Shown here: positions 34,837 through 44,874 of the stretch, in pieces
Layout: every line of letters begins with the position of its first letter
How positions within the stretch are numbered: the stretch's first letter is position 1
DNA from: Flavobacterium defluvii
GTDB lineage: Bacteria; Bacteroidota; Bacteroidia; Flavobacteriales; Flavobacteriaceae
Length of the DNA stretch: 64,000 bases
Direction: 5' to 3'
Assembly (NCBI RefSeq): GCF_900129555.1
Contig: NZ_FQWC01000005.1
Span: forward strand, 62,001 to 126,000
Translations under genes and position numbers: made by a program
Notes under the pieces: model-generated
The model's input: the letters and a program-made list of their open reading frames with translations, nothing else
Told to the model about the DNA's origin: nothing
Database searches by the model: none

Positions 34837-37176
34837 TTAAGCTTCTTTTAAGCTATGTGCTTTTTTATACCATGGTTTTTTTACTTTTATTTCCTGATAC
34901 TGGTAACTATAATTTTGTCCATAACCATATCCGTAGGCGGTTTTCATATTTACTGCGTTAATAAGAATACCTACATTTTTTAATTGTTCTTTTTTAATAA
35001 AATTATTTACATGAACTAAATTGCTTTTGTCTGTATAATCATATTTTACTACAAATACTGTAACATCGGCCAAATAGCTAAAATTAAGCGTATCAGATAC
35101 GATTTGAACCGGAGCGGTATCTAATATTATAAAATCATAAAGTTCTTTTGCTTCTTCTATCAGCAATTCAAAATTAGAATTGGTTATTAACTGCGACGGA
35201 TTTGGCGGAACTTCTCCGGCAAGCAGTATGTCGAGGTTTTGAGAATAATTATTATTTTTTTGCAGAAAGCCTTTCCAGTCGTCATTTTTATTAGACAAAT
35301 AATTAGTCAGGCCGGGCACATTTTTATCGATATTAAAGTATTCGTGCAGCTGCGGATTTCTTAAATCAACACCAATAAGCAATACTTTCTTGTTTAGATT
35401 GCCTATTGTTACAGCATTATGAAAGGCACAAAAGGATTTTCCTTCTCCCTGAATTGAAGATGTAAATAATATAATGTTCCCTTTGTCTTCTTTCTTTTTA
35501 TGCAGTAAATAACGAACATTTGAAACTAAAGTTCTTGTTGCTTCTGCTATTAAGGAATGAGATGTAGCTGTGTTTTCCAGTTTTTCATTGGTATCAATTT
35601 TAGGAATGTGTCCCAAAATTGGAATATTATTCATTACTTTTTGAATGTCTTCTTCATTATGCACTTTGGTATCAAGATATAAGCGAACGTAAATGATACC
35701 GAAAGGAAGTAATAAGCCAAACAAAAATGCTCCAAGCATAAAAGATCTTGGCTGCGGAAAAATAGCCGAATAATTTGTTTCGGGAGCATTTAAGGTTTTT
35801 AAATTTGATTCTAAAATGGCGCCATTTAAAACCGCTTCTTCTTTCTTTTGCAATAATGCAACATAGGTTTCTTCCTTCATACTGAGATTGCTGTTAATAT
35901 TTCCCAGTATTTTATCCTGTGTTGGAATATTTTTAATTTTTGAAGCCGCAATACTCTGCTCTGATTTATTGGCAATATTATTTTGATTTAAAAAATTTAA
36001 ATAACCTTCCAGAGAATTTAGAATTTCCTGTTTCTGAACTCTTAACTGCGTCATTAAAGTAATATAAGCCGGATTATTTTTTTGTGCTCTCTGCAGGATT
36101 AACTCACTGTCCATGAGCTTGGTATTATAATTTAAAAGCATCTGGTTAACGATGGATGACTCGAGATTATAATTTGTACCCAAAGTTTGCCCCGCTTCTG
36201 TTTTTTTGATATCGTTTAAGGCGTAACTGGCAAGCGCAATTTGTCTTTCGTTGAGTTGCGAACTTTCATCTTTCTGAGTTCTGTCGGCAGTTTTTTCGGC
36301 AACATAATTGTCCATTACGCCAATTTCATTGTTTTGCAGATATCTTTCTTTTACACTTTCGATAGAATCTTTTTCTCTGGCAAAACTTTTAATTCTTTTT
36401 TTCAAATAAGCAACCGTATTGGTAAACGTTTTCTGCTTGTTAACTACAATACTTTTATCCAGAAGTACGATAATTTCATTTAATATTTTTCTGGAACGTA
36501 CAGGATCTGAACTAATATGATTTAATTCTATTGTTCCTTTTGATTTTTCATCAGATACAACTATAAGCGCCGTTTTGAGATTTTTAAGGGCTTCTGCTGT
36601 AGGTTCAAGATTTACTTTGTATTCGTTTTCAAAATAATTTGATGGATTTTTTTTCGCTTTTGCAGATAATTTAATTTTAAATGGTAAACCTTCTACTTCA
36701 TCCTTTCCATCATAACCATTTACTCTAAATTTCTTTTCAGCAGCAGGATCGGTTATCACAAATCCGGTTTTATCAACTTTTATTTCATAACTAACTTGTG
36801 GCAAAGAATCTCTGGAAACCGTAAGATTTAAGATAAAAGGAACCTTATTGACATAATTATTTTGTGTGGTATATACTTTTTCAAAATAACTAACACCTAA
36901 ATCCATATTTTTAACTACATCCATTAAAAACTCGTTTGAAGTAATTAATCTGATTTCGTCGTCTAAATTAGCCTCATTGCTTTTCTGATCCGTGCTAATG
37001 GTTATAATTTTATTTTTATCATCTTGTTTTTTATCGATAAAAATTAAAGCCGAAGTTTGATACGTTGGCGGTACTATTTTAATAAAAATAAAAGCCGCAC
37101 CAACACACAAAATCAAACTAAGTAAAAACCAAGGCCAGTAACGAAGATACTTTAGAAATTCTTTTTTAAAATCCAT
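34837..37176 (-). CDS. Wzc-like polysaccharide co-polymerase / BY-type tyrosine kinase
   Basis: Controls chain length and export of Wzy-dependent polysaccharide. The 779-residue protein has an N-terminal Wzz domain with membrane helix near 15-33 (WPWFLLSLILCVGAAFIFI), a long periplasmic coiled coil, a second helix near 490, and a cytoplasmic bacterial tyrosine kinase: Walker A GEGKS at 577-581, Walker A' DLRNP near 604, Walker B FIILDTAP at 682-689. A C-terminal tyrosine cluster (YGYGYGQNYSYQY, about 748-760) is the autophosphorylation tail. It follows the Wza-like gene by 48 nt. No Wzb phosphatase gene is seen. Confidence 0.96.
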   Translation of the reverse strand: MDFKKEFLKYLRYWPWFLLSLILCVGAAFIFIKIVPPTYQTSALIFIDKKQDDKNKIITISTDQKSNEANLDDEIRLITSNEFLMDVVKNMDLGVSYFEKVYTTQNNYVNKVPFILNLTVSRDSLPQVSYEIKVDKTGFVITDPAAEKKFRVNGYDGKDEVEGLPFKIKLSAKAKKNPSNYFENEYKVNLEPTAEALKNLKTALIVVSDEKSKGTIELNHISSDPVRSRKILNEIIVLLDKSIVVNKQKTFTNTVAYLKKRIKSFAREKDSIESVKERYLQNNEIGVMDNYVAEKTADRTQKDESSQLNERQIALASYALNDIKKTEAGQTLGTNYNLESSIVNQMLLNYNTKLMDSELILQRAQKNNPAYITLMTQLRVQKQEILNSLEGYLNFLNQNNIANKSEQSIAASKIKNIPTQDKILGNINSNLSMKEETYVALLQKKEEAVLNGAILESNLKTLNAPETNYSAIFPQPRSFMLGAFLFGLLLPFGIIYVRLYLDTKVHNEEDIQKVMNNIPILGHIPKIDTNEKLENTATSHSLIAEATRTLVSNVRYLLHKKKEDKGNIILFTSSIQGEGKSFCAFHNAVTIGNLNKKVLLIGVDLRNPQLHEYFNIDKNVPGLTNYLSNKNDDWKGFLQKNNNYSQNLDILLAGEVPPNPSQLITNSNFELLIEEAKELYDFIILDTAPVQIVSDTLNFSYLADVTVFVVKYDYTDKSNLVHVNNFIKKEQLKNVGILINAVNMKTAYGYGYGQNYSYQYQEIKVKKPWYKKAHSLKEA

Positions 37177-37224
37177 AACTTATTTTATTAATTATGTACA
37201 ATCGTATTATTTTTCCAGATTACT

Positions 37225-37995
37225 TTACTTAACAATCAGTAAAATAACCGCCAAAAGAGAAGCTGTTATACCCAAAACCTGTATAGGGTCTTTGATTAAG
37301 CCGCCGCTGTTTACTTTTAATTTATTTGGTTCTACAACAATAACATCGTTTTGTCTGATTCTAAAATTGGGGTTAGACATCCACGAAGCTGTGGTTAAAT
37401 CAATATGATAAACAAGACGTTTTCCGTCTACTTCCCTTATTAGTTTTATGTCTTTTCGAATGGCAGAATACGTTAAATCTTTTGCCAGTCCAATCGCATC
37501 CAGTAAGCTGATGGATTCTTCACTAAAAGAAATTACCCCCGGAGCATTTACTTCTCCTAAAATTGTAAATTTATTATTGAGAACTCTAACCTGAACTGTT
37601 GGATTTATTAAATAACCTTCATTTATAAGACGTTCTTTTATTTTTATTTCGGCATTTGCCGGAGTCAAACCGCCCACTTTTACTTCATTTAAAATAGGCA
37701 TCATTATATTTCCCTGCGGTGTAACCAAATAACCTGATAATTTCATCATTTCTACAGAAGTCTGTCCGTTTGTCGATGCCGGATTTACGTTAAAAGGCGC
37801 AGCCACAACCGGATTAATATCACCAATATCTATTTTTAAAATATCATTGGGTTGTATTTTAGGCGATGCATAATTTAAATTTGAATTTGAATACATGTCT
37901 AAATCCTGTAAATACAGCATTTCTTTCTTGGTTGTACAAGACTGGAGCATCAAGAGCACTAAAACTATCGGGAGTAAAATTTTCTTCATTTTCAT
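37225..37995 (-). CDS. Wza-like polysaccharide export lipoprotein
   Basis: Outer-membrane component of capsule/EPS export. The 256-residue protein has a lipoprotein signal (LVLLMLQSC, lipobox Cys at about 20), a Poly_export domain (QPNDILKIDIGDINP, about 47-61), and a SLBB domain (FTILGEVNAPGVISFSEES, about 152-170). A hydrophobic C-terminal helix (VLGITASLLAVILLIVK) is longer than in E. coli Wza and common in Bacteroidota. It lies upstream of the Wzc gene. Either Met1 or Met3 could be the start. Confidence 0.94.
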   Translation of the reverse strand: MKMKKILLPIVLVLLMLQSCTTKKEMLYLQDLDMYSNSNLNYASPKIQPNDILKIDIGDINPVVAAPFNVNPASTNGQTSVEMMKLSGYLVTPQGNIMMPILNEVKVGGLTPANAEIKIKERLINEGYLINPTVQVRVLNNKFTILGEVNAPGVISFSEESISLLDAIGLAKDLTYSAIRKDIKLIREVDGKRLVYHIDLTTASWMSNPNFRIRQNDVIVVEPNKLKVNSGGLIKDPIQVLGITASLLAVILLIVK

Positions 37996-38057
37996 TGTGG
38001 TATATATTAGTATTTTTAATTACTCTAAATTCTAATCTGCACTTCTCAAAAAAGAAA

Positions 38058-38804
38058 TTAATGAACTATATACTGCCTCAAAGCGATCGATTTTTTAAGA
38101 AACACAACTGATATTGCAGCCAAACCATGAAACTTATAAATTTTATAATCTTCTTTTAAAACTTCAAAAGCGCGTTTAAAACTCGTACTCATTCCGCCCA
38201 TTCTCATTCTCACTATATAAGCATCGATATAACTCATATTGATTTTATATTTATACAAATAGCGAAGCAGAAATTCAGTATCAGAAGCAATTTTAAAATC
38301 GAGATTGTACAAACCATGTTTATCAATTACTGCTTTTTTTAAATAAACCGTAGGGTGCAGCGGCAGCCAGCCTTCTTTAATTCTTTTAAGGCTGAAAATC
38401 CCTCCTATTCGGTCACGAATTAAGCGTTCGTTTTTATCATTCGAAACATAAACACCGTCGCCATAAACACCGTCGATATTAGCATCATTTTCAAAACGGG
38501 CAGCAATTCTTGAAACCGCTTTTCTGTCAAAAAACTCATCATCAGAATGCATCAAACCAATTACATCTCCGGTTGCTAGTTTTAGCCCTTTGTTGATTGC
38601 ATCGTACATTCCCTTATCTGGTTCAGAAATATAATTGGAAATTTTATTGCGATATGACTCAATAATATCTTTTGTGCCGTCTGTAGAATTACCATCAATT
38701 ATTATGTACTCGATATCATTATAATTTTGAGCTAATACACTTTTGATGGCTTTTTCGATCGTTTCTTTACGATTGTAACACACTGTGATTATGGTAATTC
38801 TCAT
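38058..38804 (-). CDS. Family 2 glycosyltransferase
   Basis: A 248-residue GT2 (WcaA/WcaE-like) enzyme with the GT-A fold. The N-terminal TIITVCYNRKETIEKAIKSV motif, IIIDGNSTDGT (about 34-44), SEPDKGMYDAINKGL (about 60-74), and the metal-binding HSDDEF near 86-91 are all present. It adds a sugar from a nucleotide donor to the lipid-linked repeat unit at the cytoplasmic face. It is separated from the upstream gene by 202 nt, longer than most gaps in the locus, and that gap carries a palindromic site that may be a promoter or operator. Confidence 0.92.
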   Translation of the reverse strand: MRITIITVCYNRKETIEKAIKSVLAQNYNDIEYIIIDGNSTDGTKDIIESYRNKISNYISEPDKGMYDAINKGLKLATGDVIGLMHSDDEFFDRKAVSRIAARFENDANIDGVYGDGVYVSNDKNERLIRDRIGGIFSLKRIKEGWLPLHPTVYLKKAVIDKHGLYNLDFKIASDTEFLLRYLYKYKINMSYIDAYIVRMRMGGMSTSFKRAFEVLKEDYKIYKFHGLAAISVVFLKKSIALRQYIVH

Positions 38805-38957
38805 AATAATTACATTTTAAAATAAAAATTTTACATAATTTCAATATAAAACTAAAACAAAAGATTTCTACTAGAAAAACTTCTCGACGAACCACCACAA
38901 TTGTCGTTAAAACTCCTAAAATTCAAAGTTTTAAGTTGAAATTTTTATAGTTTATTT

Positions 38958-38968
38958 CCTTAATAAGG
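38958..38968. promoter_or_regulatory. Palindromic CCTTAATAAGG site
   Basis: An exact CCTTAATAAGG near-palindrome in the 202-nt gap upstream of the GT2 gene. The same 11-mer occurs at 57926-57936 upstream of the UpxY gene. It could be an operator for a dimeric regulator. Inference only. Confidence 0.3.
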
Positions 38969-39006
38969 TAATTGAGAAAAAAAGAAATAAGCAGATTGAT
39001 AAGGTT

Positions 39007-39966
39007 TTAAAAAGAAGCCACTTTTTGACTTACTAATAATTTGTCGAAATAATTAATTGTAGAAACTAAACCTTCGCGTAATTGTATTTTAGGCTCCCAG
39101 CCGTTTAGTTTATTTTTAGCCAAAGAAATATCCGGCTGTCTTTGTTTAGGATCGTCCTGTGGAAGACCAAGATGAATAATTTTAGATTTAGAATCGGTCA
39201 ATTCGATAATAGCCTGTGCCAGTTCGAGCATTGTAAACTCATTTGGATTTCCCAGGTTAACCGGACCTAAAAAACCACGTTCTGAATTCATCATTCTAAT
39301 CATGCCTTCTACCAAATCATCAACATACTGAAAAGAACGCGTTTGTAAACCGTCTCCAAAAATGGTAATATCTTTTCCCTGCAAAGCCTGAACAATAAAA
39401 TTAGAAACCACTCTCCCGTCTGACGGATTCATGTTTGGGCCGTACGTATTAAAAATCCTGATGATTTTTATGGCAACTTTGTTCTGATTGTGATAATCCA
39501 TAAACAAAGTTTCGGCGCAGCGTTTTCCTTCATCATAACAAGAACGAATACCAATTGGGTTAACGTGTCCCCAATAACTTTCGGTTTGCGGATGCACAAG
39601 CGGATCACCGTAAACTTCACTTGTACTAGCCTGCAAAACTTTTGCCTTAACTCTTTTTGCCAATCCGAGTACATTGATAGCTCCAAGCACAGAGGTTTTT
39701 ATTGTTTTTATTGGATTGTACTGATAATGCACCGGAGACGCCGGACAGGCCAAATTGTAAATCTCGTCTACCTCAGCATAATATGGTTCTGTAATATCGT
39801 GACGAACCATTTCAAAATGAGGATGATCTAGTAAATCAATAATGTTCGATTTAGCTCCCGTAAAATAATTATCAAGACAAATTACTTCATTGCCTTCATT
39901 GAGCAATCTTTTGCACAAATGCGAACCTACAAATCCGGCTCCGCCTGTTATCAATATTCTTTTCAT
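39007..39966 (-). CDS. UDP-glucuronate decarboxylase (UDP-xylose synthase)
   Basis: A 319-residue extended short-chain dehydrogenase. The NAD motif [10 protein letters not shown] (8-17), TSEVYG (115-120) and catalytic Tyr144/Lys148 in YDEGK match UXS enzymes, as do [11 protein letters not shown] and the ending region. It makes UDP-xylose from UDP-glucuronate. UDP-glucuronate would come from the UDP-glucose dehydrogenase encoded about 13 kb upstream in the same locus. The GT2 gene upstream ends 6 nt before its start. A dTDP-glucose dehydratase is the alternative but the sequence is closer to UXS. Confidence 0.9.
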   Translation of the reverse strand: MKRILITGGAGFVGSHLCKRLLNEGNEVICLDNYFTGAKSNIIDLLDHPHFEMVRHDITEPYYAEVDEIYNLACPASPVHYQYNPIKTIKTSVLGAINVLGLAKRVKAKVLQASTSEVYGDPLVHPQTESYWGHVNPIGIRSCYDEGKRCAETLFMDYHNQNKVAIKIIRIFNTYGPNMNPSDGRVVSNFIVQALQGKDITIFGDGLQTRSFQYVDDLVEGMIRMMNSERGFLGPVNLGNPNEFTMLELAQAIIELTDSKSKIIHLGLPQDDPKQRQPDISLAKNKLNGWEPKIQLREGLVSTINYFDKLLVSQKVASF

Positions 39967-39972
39967 CTTGTC

Positions 39973-40791
39973 CTATTTATTTTTGATTAAATCAATTTTT
40001 GTCTGAATCTGAAAAAAGTAATGCGACTTAAAACGTGCCAGATAAAATCCTTCTTTTCCGTCTAAAAAACCAAGTTTTAAAAAGTAAGCTCCAAAAAAAT
40101 AAACCACCGGGAGTAAACCCGTATTCAGCAATCCGTATTTTATTTTTTGATTTAAGGATAAAAGCGTGTTTTTAGATTTTTTAAGCTGTAAATATCTTTG
40201 TGCTTCCCAAGTTGAATAAGCGTTATGTTTATCTATATAATGTTCTAAGTTTTTAAAATCTTTGTGAACGACTTTGGTTTTGATAACACCAACTTTACCT
40301 TCTATAATAGGATGTTCATGTACTTCCATATCCAAATGACTCCATAAATCTTCTTCGATTTTTTCATAAGCGCCTTTGGATTTTTTAAACAATGCCGATT
40401 TTTGAAAACCATATCCATATTTAAGTTTTCTTCCCATAAAATAATTTTCAAATCTAATGGTAAAACCGTTGTAAGCAGGATCCTGAATTTTATGTTCTAT
40501 TTCAGATACAAATTCATCGCTCACAAATTCGTCAGCATCGAGAAACAAAATCCATTCGTTAAGAAGATTTGCGTTTTGCAGCGTCCAATTGCGTTTTTTA
40601 GGAAATTTTCCATTCCAATGAAATTGCAATACTTCAGCGCCCATAGCTTTAGCAATAATTATAGTATCATCAGTACTTCCTGAATCAACCACAATTACTT
40701 GAGAAAATCGTTTTAATTTATCCAGACAAAAGGGTAAATTTTGAGCTTCGTTTTTGACAGAAACGATTACGGAAATTGGAATTTTATTCAA
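39973..40791 (-). CDS. Family 2 glycosyltransferase (WaaE/LpcC-like)
   Basis: A 272-residue GT2 enzyme: PISVIVSVKNEAQNLPFCLD at the N-terminus, VVDSGSTDDT near 34-43 and the DXD-type LFLDADEFVS near 83-92, then KKRNWTL upstream of it as in the WaaE group. Members transfer hexoses or heptoses in LPS core and EPS assembly. The acetyltransferase gene upstream overlaps its start by 8 nt. The specific sugar cannot be deduced. Confidence 0.92.
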   Translation of the reverse strand: MNKIPISVIVSVKNEAQNLPFCLDKLKRFSQVIVVDSGSTDDTIIIAKAMGAEVLQFHWNGKFPKKRNWTLQNANLLNEWILFLDADEFVSDEFVSEIEHKIQDPAYNGFTIRFENYFMGRKLKYGYGFQKSALFKKSKGAYEKIEEDLWSHLDMEVHEHPIIEGKVGVIKTKVVHKDFKNLEHYIDKHNAYSTWEAQRYLQLKKSKNTLLSLNQKIKYGLLNTGLLPVVYFFGAYFLKLGFLDGKEGFYLARFKSHYFFQIQTKIDLIKNK

Positions 40792-41323
40792 AGCTTCTAA
40801 ATTTTATTAGTTTCGAAGGATTTCCTCCTACAATAGCATTTTCCTCAACATCTTTAATAACCACAGAACGCGCCGCAATAACCGAATGATTTTCTACAGA
40901 AACTCCTGGCGCAATAAAAGCATCGGCTGCAATCCAGACTCCGTTTCCAATTGTGATGGGTTTTAATATTAAAGGAAAATCTTTTTGAGTATAATCGTGG
41001 GTTGAGGCGCACAAATAGGTTTTTTGCGAAATAATGGTATTATCGCCAATACTTATTTTTCCCTGATTATAACAATCAACTTTAGGTCCTAAACTGGAAT
41101 TTTTTCCAATTTCTAAATTCCACGGAGCCCATATTTTTACTGATGCATAGACATGCGTTGACCAGTCTATTTTTGCACCAAAACATTTTAGCACCAAAAC
41201 TCTCCATTTTTTTAATAATCGGGAAGCAAATGGCCGGAACAAAATGAGTCTTACAAAATTCCAGATAAGTCTGGAAATTTTGTTTTTTAAACTAAAAGAA
41301 TGACTGTAAGTAGATAAATCCAA
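40784..41323 (-). CDS. WcaF-like hexapeptide-repeat acetyltransferase
   Basis: A 179-residue left-handed beta-helix acetyltransferase that O-acetylates a repeat-unit sugar. Hexapeptide repeats run from about residue 60 to 165 (IGKNSSLGPKVDCYNQGKIS, IGDNTIISQKTYLC, IGNGVWIAADAFIAPGVSVE), and the catalytic His is in CASTHDYTQ near 106-114. The C-terminal VIAARSVVIKDVEENAIVGG is standard. Closest in style to colanic-acid WcaF. It overlaps the following GT2 gene by 8 nt and follows the GT4 gene by 6 nt. Confidence 0.93.
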   Translation of the reverse strand: MDLSTYSHSFSLKNKISRLIWNFVRLILFRPFASRLLKKWRVLVLKCFGAKIDWSTHVYASVKIWAPWNLEIGKNSSLGPKVDCYNQGKISIGDNTIISQKTYLCASTHDYTQKDFPLILKPITIGNGVWIAADAFIAPGVSVENHSVIAARSVVIKDVEENAIVGGNPSKLIKFRSFE

Positions 41324-41329
41324 AATAGA

Positions 41330-42409
41330 TTAATTAAGTATTTTTTTATACAAATCGTTCATTTCATTCGCAACAGCTCTGATTTCATATTTTTCTGCCA
41401 CGAGTTTTCTTCCGTTTCTTCCCATCGTTTCCAATTCGGCAGCAGAAGTCTGAATTACTTCTGAAATAATTTTTTCAAGATTTGAAACCGATAAACTAAT
41501 CCACCATCCGCATTCGTGAATTTCCAGATCTTCCCATGGTGTACCCTGCGTTGTTATAACCGGAACTCCTAATGCCAAAGCCTCGGCAATTACAATTCCG
41601 AAATTCTCGCTGTGAGTTGGGAGAATCATAACATCGGCAGATCGCAAAAAATCCCATTTTTCTTTACCGTATTTTGCCCCAACAAAATTTACGTTTTTTA
41701 AATCCTGAGCACTTTTGCTCAAACCTGCTATGTAGCAGTCATTTCCATTTCCGGCAATTTCCAGATTCCATCCGTTTGTATTGCAATTCCGCCAGGCTTC
41801 CAGCAGTAACTCGATTCCTTTTTTGGGATGAATTCTTGACAGAAAAACTATTTTTTTTGTTCCGTAATTCTCTTTAATTCCTTTTATATCATTCAAATCA
41901 ATTCCGTTTGGGATGATATGAATTGGTGTTTTATAACCTAAATATTGAATATTTAAAGCTTCCATTTCGGCAGTTGTATGCAAAAATTCAGCTTTTTGAA
42001 TAGCTTTATTTTGATAAAAAAACATTCCTAATCTTTTTTTCCAGTAATTTCGGGACAATATCCAGGGTTCAAGCATACCGTGCGGCGATATAATAACTTT
42101 GATTCCTAATTCCTGTGCTATTTTTTGGAAGCCCCAGTTTTGCGGACTCCAAATGCCATTTATATGAACAATATCTGGTTTTTCTTCAAGCAGAAATTCC
42201 CGAAATTCTTTTAGCATTGAAAACCATCTTAAAGTACTGGTTTGAAAAAATTTAACCCGAACACCTTCAATATCAATAGGATTAGAAGTTTTTTTTGTTG
42301 CCACAACTATTTCCATATGTTTCTTTAAGGCCGTGCTCAATAATCTCATATATTCAGTAGTTCCGCCTCCGCCCTTATCAATCCCCGCTATAAAATGAAT
42401 TACTTTCAT
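41330..42409 (-). CDS. Family 4 glycosyltransferase
   Basis: A 359-residue GT-B retaining glycosyltransferase. The N-terminal FIAGIDKGGGGTTEYMRLL glycine loop, HGMLEPWILSRNYWKK (about 108-123), IPNGIDL (about 165), FLSRIHPKKGIELLLEAW (about 186-203) and the C-terminal EX7E region (HSENFGIVIAEALALGVPVI) are clear. This architecture resembles the WcaI/WbpX-like mannosyl or fucosyl transferases. The start codon overlaps the upstream GT4 stop by 4 nt (ATGA). Confidence 0.93.
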   Translation of the reverse strand: MKVIHFIAGIDKGGGGTTEYMRLLSTALKKHMEIVVATKKTSNPIDIEGVRVKFFQTSTLRWFSMLKEFREFLLEEKPDIVHINGIWSPQNWGFQKIAQELGIKVIISPHGMLEPWILSRNYWKKRLGMFFYQNKAIQKAEFLHTTAEMEALNIQYLGYKTPIHIIPNGIDLNDIKGIKENYGTKKIVFLSRIHPKKGIELLLEAWRNCNTNGWNLEIAGNGNDCYIAGLSKSAQDLKNVNFVGAKYGKEKWDFLRSADVMILPTHSENFGIVIAEALALGVPVITTQGTPWEDLEIHECGWWISLSVSNLEKIISEVIQTSAAELETMGRNGRKLVAEKYEIRAVANEMNDLYKKILN

Positions 42410-43572
42410 ACAACTTGATTAATTTCTTTGTAAATGATTTCGATAGCATTCAAAGAATATTCGGCAGTAAATTTTTGCGACTGATTAAAGGATCTTTCAA
42501 TGGTTTCTGTATGCTGAAACCGGTTTAATTTCAAAACTTTTTCTATTGTCTTTGCGCCATCTTCTTTCCATTGCTGCCAATGTTCAGCGTTTGTTGGTTT
42601 TTTGTCAATATAAAAAGCGGCCATTCCGCCTACTTCATTCATTGGCGCTTTATTAGTCGTGATAACCGGACATCCAGAAGCCATAGCCTCAATTATCGGC
42701 CAGCCAAAACCTTCGTCTAAAGATGGAAACAATAAGCATATTGCTCCGGAATAGGCATTATTAACATGTTCGTCTGATAGATTTGTTACAAAATGAATAT
42801 CTTCTTTATAAGGTGATTTTTTATACAAAAGATTTAATTCTTCAGTAGGTTTTTCGCCAATTAAAATCAAAGGAATTTTGGTGTTGTATACACTTCTCCA
42901 TGTTTCATAAATTTCAAGCACGCCTTGTCGGTTTTTATAATATTGGTTCCCGCCAATGTGCATAATATAACCTTGTGACAAAAAGATATTTAGCTTTGTT
43001 TCAAGCAAATCCCTTGAAGATTGTCTTGGCAGAGAAAAAAACGGACGGCTTAATCCGTTGTAACATACTGCAGAATTTGCAATTTCGCCCAAATGCAGTT
43101 TGTGTAAATCATGCCGGGTTTTTTTTGAAATTGAAATGAAATTTTTTCCCGAAGAAAAACCTCTTTGAATATAGGATTGATATAACTTTCCGGTAAACGA
43201 TGCAGGGTTTTCAGGCACCATTCCCAATGCCGATTTTAAGGCCAAAAAATCATGGCAGTGCACGACATGTTTTCTGTTTTTTACCAAAGGGACCCACGGT
43301 CCAAGCGCCTGATCTGCAAAGACAAAAAGTGTATCTTTTGATGAATTGCGCAATTTTAGTTTTACTTCTAATGGAAATACAAAATACTGATCGATATATC
43401 CCAGCCATTTTTTAAAAGACGGTATTGAAGGTATTTTGTAAAATCTGGCTTTTGGAGTCCAGACCACTACTTCATGTCCTCTTTCTTTCATTCCGTTCAG
43501 GAGCATATTGGCATAGCGCGGCATACTTTGATGACCCAAAAATGAAGGATGCGTAAAAAGCACAATTTTCAT
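42406..43572 (-). CDS. Family 4 glycosyltransferase
   Basis: A GT-B enzyme of about 388 residues. I start it at the ATG at 43572 (MKIVLFTHPSFLGHQSMPRY), which overlaps the polymerase stop as TAATG; an in-frame upstream extension to 43695 lies entirely inside the polymerase gene and is not credible. Motifs: GHEVVVWTPKARF in the N-terminal domain, MHIGGNQYYKNRQGVLEIY in the donor domain, and the EX7E segment FPSLDEGFGWPIIEAMASGC near the C-terminus. The donor is unknown; GDP-mannose is the family's commonest. Confidence 0.92.
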   Translation of the reverse strand: MKIVLFTHPSFLGHQSMPRYANMLLNGMKERGHEVVVWTPKARFYKIPSIPSFKKWLGYIDQYFVFPLEVKLKLRNSSKDTLFVFADQALGPWVPLVKNRKHVVHCHDFLALKSALGMVPENPASFTGKLYQSYIQRGFSSGKNFISISKKTRHDLHKLHLGEIANSAVCYNGLSRPFFSLPRQSSRDLLETKLNIFLSQGYIMHIGGNQYYKNRQGVLEIYETWRSVYNTKIPLILIGEKPTEELNLLYKKSPYKEDIHFVTNLSDEHVNNAYSGAICLLFPSLDEGFGWPIIEAMASGCPVITTNKAPMNEVGGMAAFYIDKKPTNAEHWQQWKEDGAKTIEKVLKLNRFQHTETIERSFNQSQKFTAEYSLNAIEIIYKEINQVV

Positions 43573-44864
43573 TATTCTGTATTCAATTTGATATTTAAAC
43601 CAGCGATTAATAAACCTGTTGCAATTACCGCGCAGCCCAGCATACTTGGTTGTGCCCATTGTCCTTGGGTTATTAAAAACAAAGCTGTTCCGCAAAAAGT
43701 TAACGGAAGCAGTTTATAATTTCCCGGCAGTTTTATAGAACTGAAAAAAACACCAAATGCCAAAACTAATCTCAAAACAATAAGACCTCCGCCTAAAATA
43801 AGTCCCTGCTCGCCGCCAACACGATTTAATTCGCCCTCTGAAACCAGAAATTTTCTTTGTCCTGTTAACATTTGTGCTCCGGCATTGGTTCCCATTCCAA
43901 GGTTTCCTTCAAACAATGGCGCATTTAATAAGGTTGTAACAGGTTCTGTAAATCCGTTTATGGTTCTCATCACGATAGAACCTCCTTCCTGCCCTTTTGC
44001 GGTATCAACACGGCTCATAAAAACCTGAGTTCCGAGATTAAAAATGGACGTAGTTTTTTGTAAAACAGTAAATAAAATTAGAATTACAACTACTGTAGAA
44101 ATTAATCTTATTATAGATTTTATACTGGTTGCCGAACCTGCAAAGGCAAAAAAGCCAACTAAGAAAACGCCTAAAACTGCAGTTCGGCTCACCGTTAAAG
44201 GCAAAGCAATTAATAAAGCAATTGTGCTGGAAATCAATAAAAGCTTTGAACAGCGCTCTTTTGAAAGCCAGAAATAAAATACAAATACTGAAGCTAAAAT
44301 GTAAAAGGCAGATAATCCTGTTGTAAAGGAAAATGTTCCCGACGGACGAAAATATCCCATGGCGCCATCAAATCCTGCACTTCCTTCTCCGCCTAAACCA
44401 ATATTTATATACGCCGTTTGCGGACTTGTAAACTGAAGGTAAATAATTAAAGTCATCAAGATATTGACCGCCAGCATTACACGTCCGGTTTTTAGAATAT
44501 CTTCTTTTGTAAAAACAGCTCCGATTATAAAAATCAAAGGAAAATGAATAAGCATTATTCTGGCTCCGTAAAGGCCTACAAACAGATTTCCGTGACCAAA
44601 AGTAAGCGTTATGGCTAAACCTAATAAGGTAAAAATAGCGCTCAAAACTACGTAGCCGTTTATAAATTTTACTTTTAAATAAAAAGCTCTTATGATTATA
44701 AAAATTGCTATCGGGTCACGAACTATTAATAAAGGCGTAGCCAGACCTGGCAGAATCCATTTGCGGAGAGCGCCTTCAAAAACCCAAAGTAAAAAATATA
44801 ACCAAATAGCTATTTTTAAAGATTTATAAGCGCGCTCCAAATCTTGTTCTTTTACTGTGTTCAT
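43572..44864 (-). CDS. Wzy-like polysaccharide polymerase / O-antigen ligase family membrane protein
   Basis: A 430-residue polytopic protein with about ten to twelve hydrophobic helices spread along the chain and a large periplasmic loop around residues 270-340 (GQEGGSIVMRTINGFTEP). The pattern and the segment FSFTTGLSAFYILASVF fit the O-antigen polymerase/ligase superfamily. It polymerises flipped repeat units on the periplasmic side. Sequence identity between such proteins is always low, so the assignment rests on topology plus position between glycosyltransferase genes and on the presence of Wzx and Wzc in the same locus. Confidence 0.8.
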   Translation of the reverse strand: MNTVKEQDLERAYKSLKIAIWLYFLLWVFEGALRKWILPGLATPLLIVRDPIAIFIIIRAFYLKVKFINGYVVLSAIFTLLGLAITLTFGHGNLFVGLYGARIMLIHFPLIFIIGAVFTKEDILKTGRVMLAVNILMTLIIYLQFTSPQTAYINIGLGGEGSAGFDGAMGYFRPSGTFSFTTGLSAFYILASVFVFYFWLSKERCSKLLLISSTIALLIALPLTVSRTAVLGVFLVGFFAFAGSATSIKSIIRLISTVVVILILFTVLQKTTSIFNLGTQVFMSRVDTAKGQEGGSIVMRTINGFTEPVTTLLNAPLFEGNLGMGTNAGAQMLTGQRKFLVSEGELNRVGGEQGLILGGGLIVLRLVLAFGVFFSSIKLPGNYKLLPLTFCGTALFLITQGQWAQPSMLGCAVIATGLLIAGLNIKLNTE

Positions 44865-44874
44865 TTTATTTTTT

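Noticed and set aside
43573..43695. Extended N-terminus for the GT4 gene
   Set aside because: It lies wholly within the polymerase gene; the TAATG junction at 43572 gives the canonical glycosyltransferase start.
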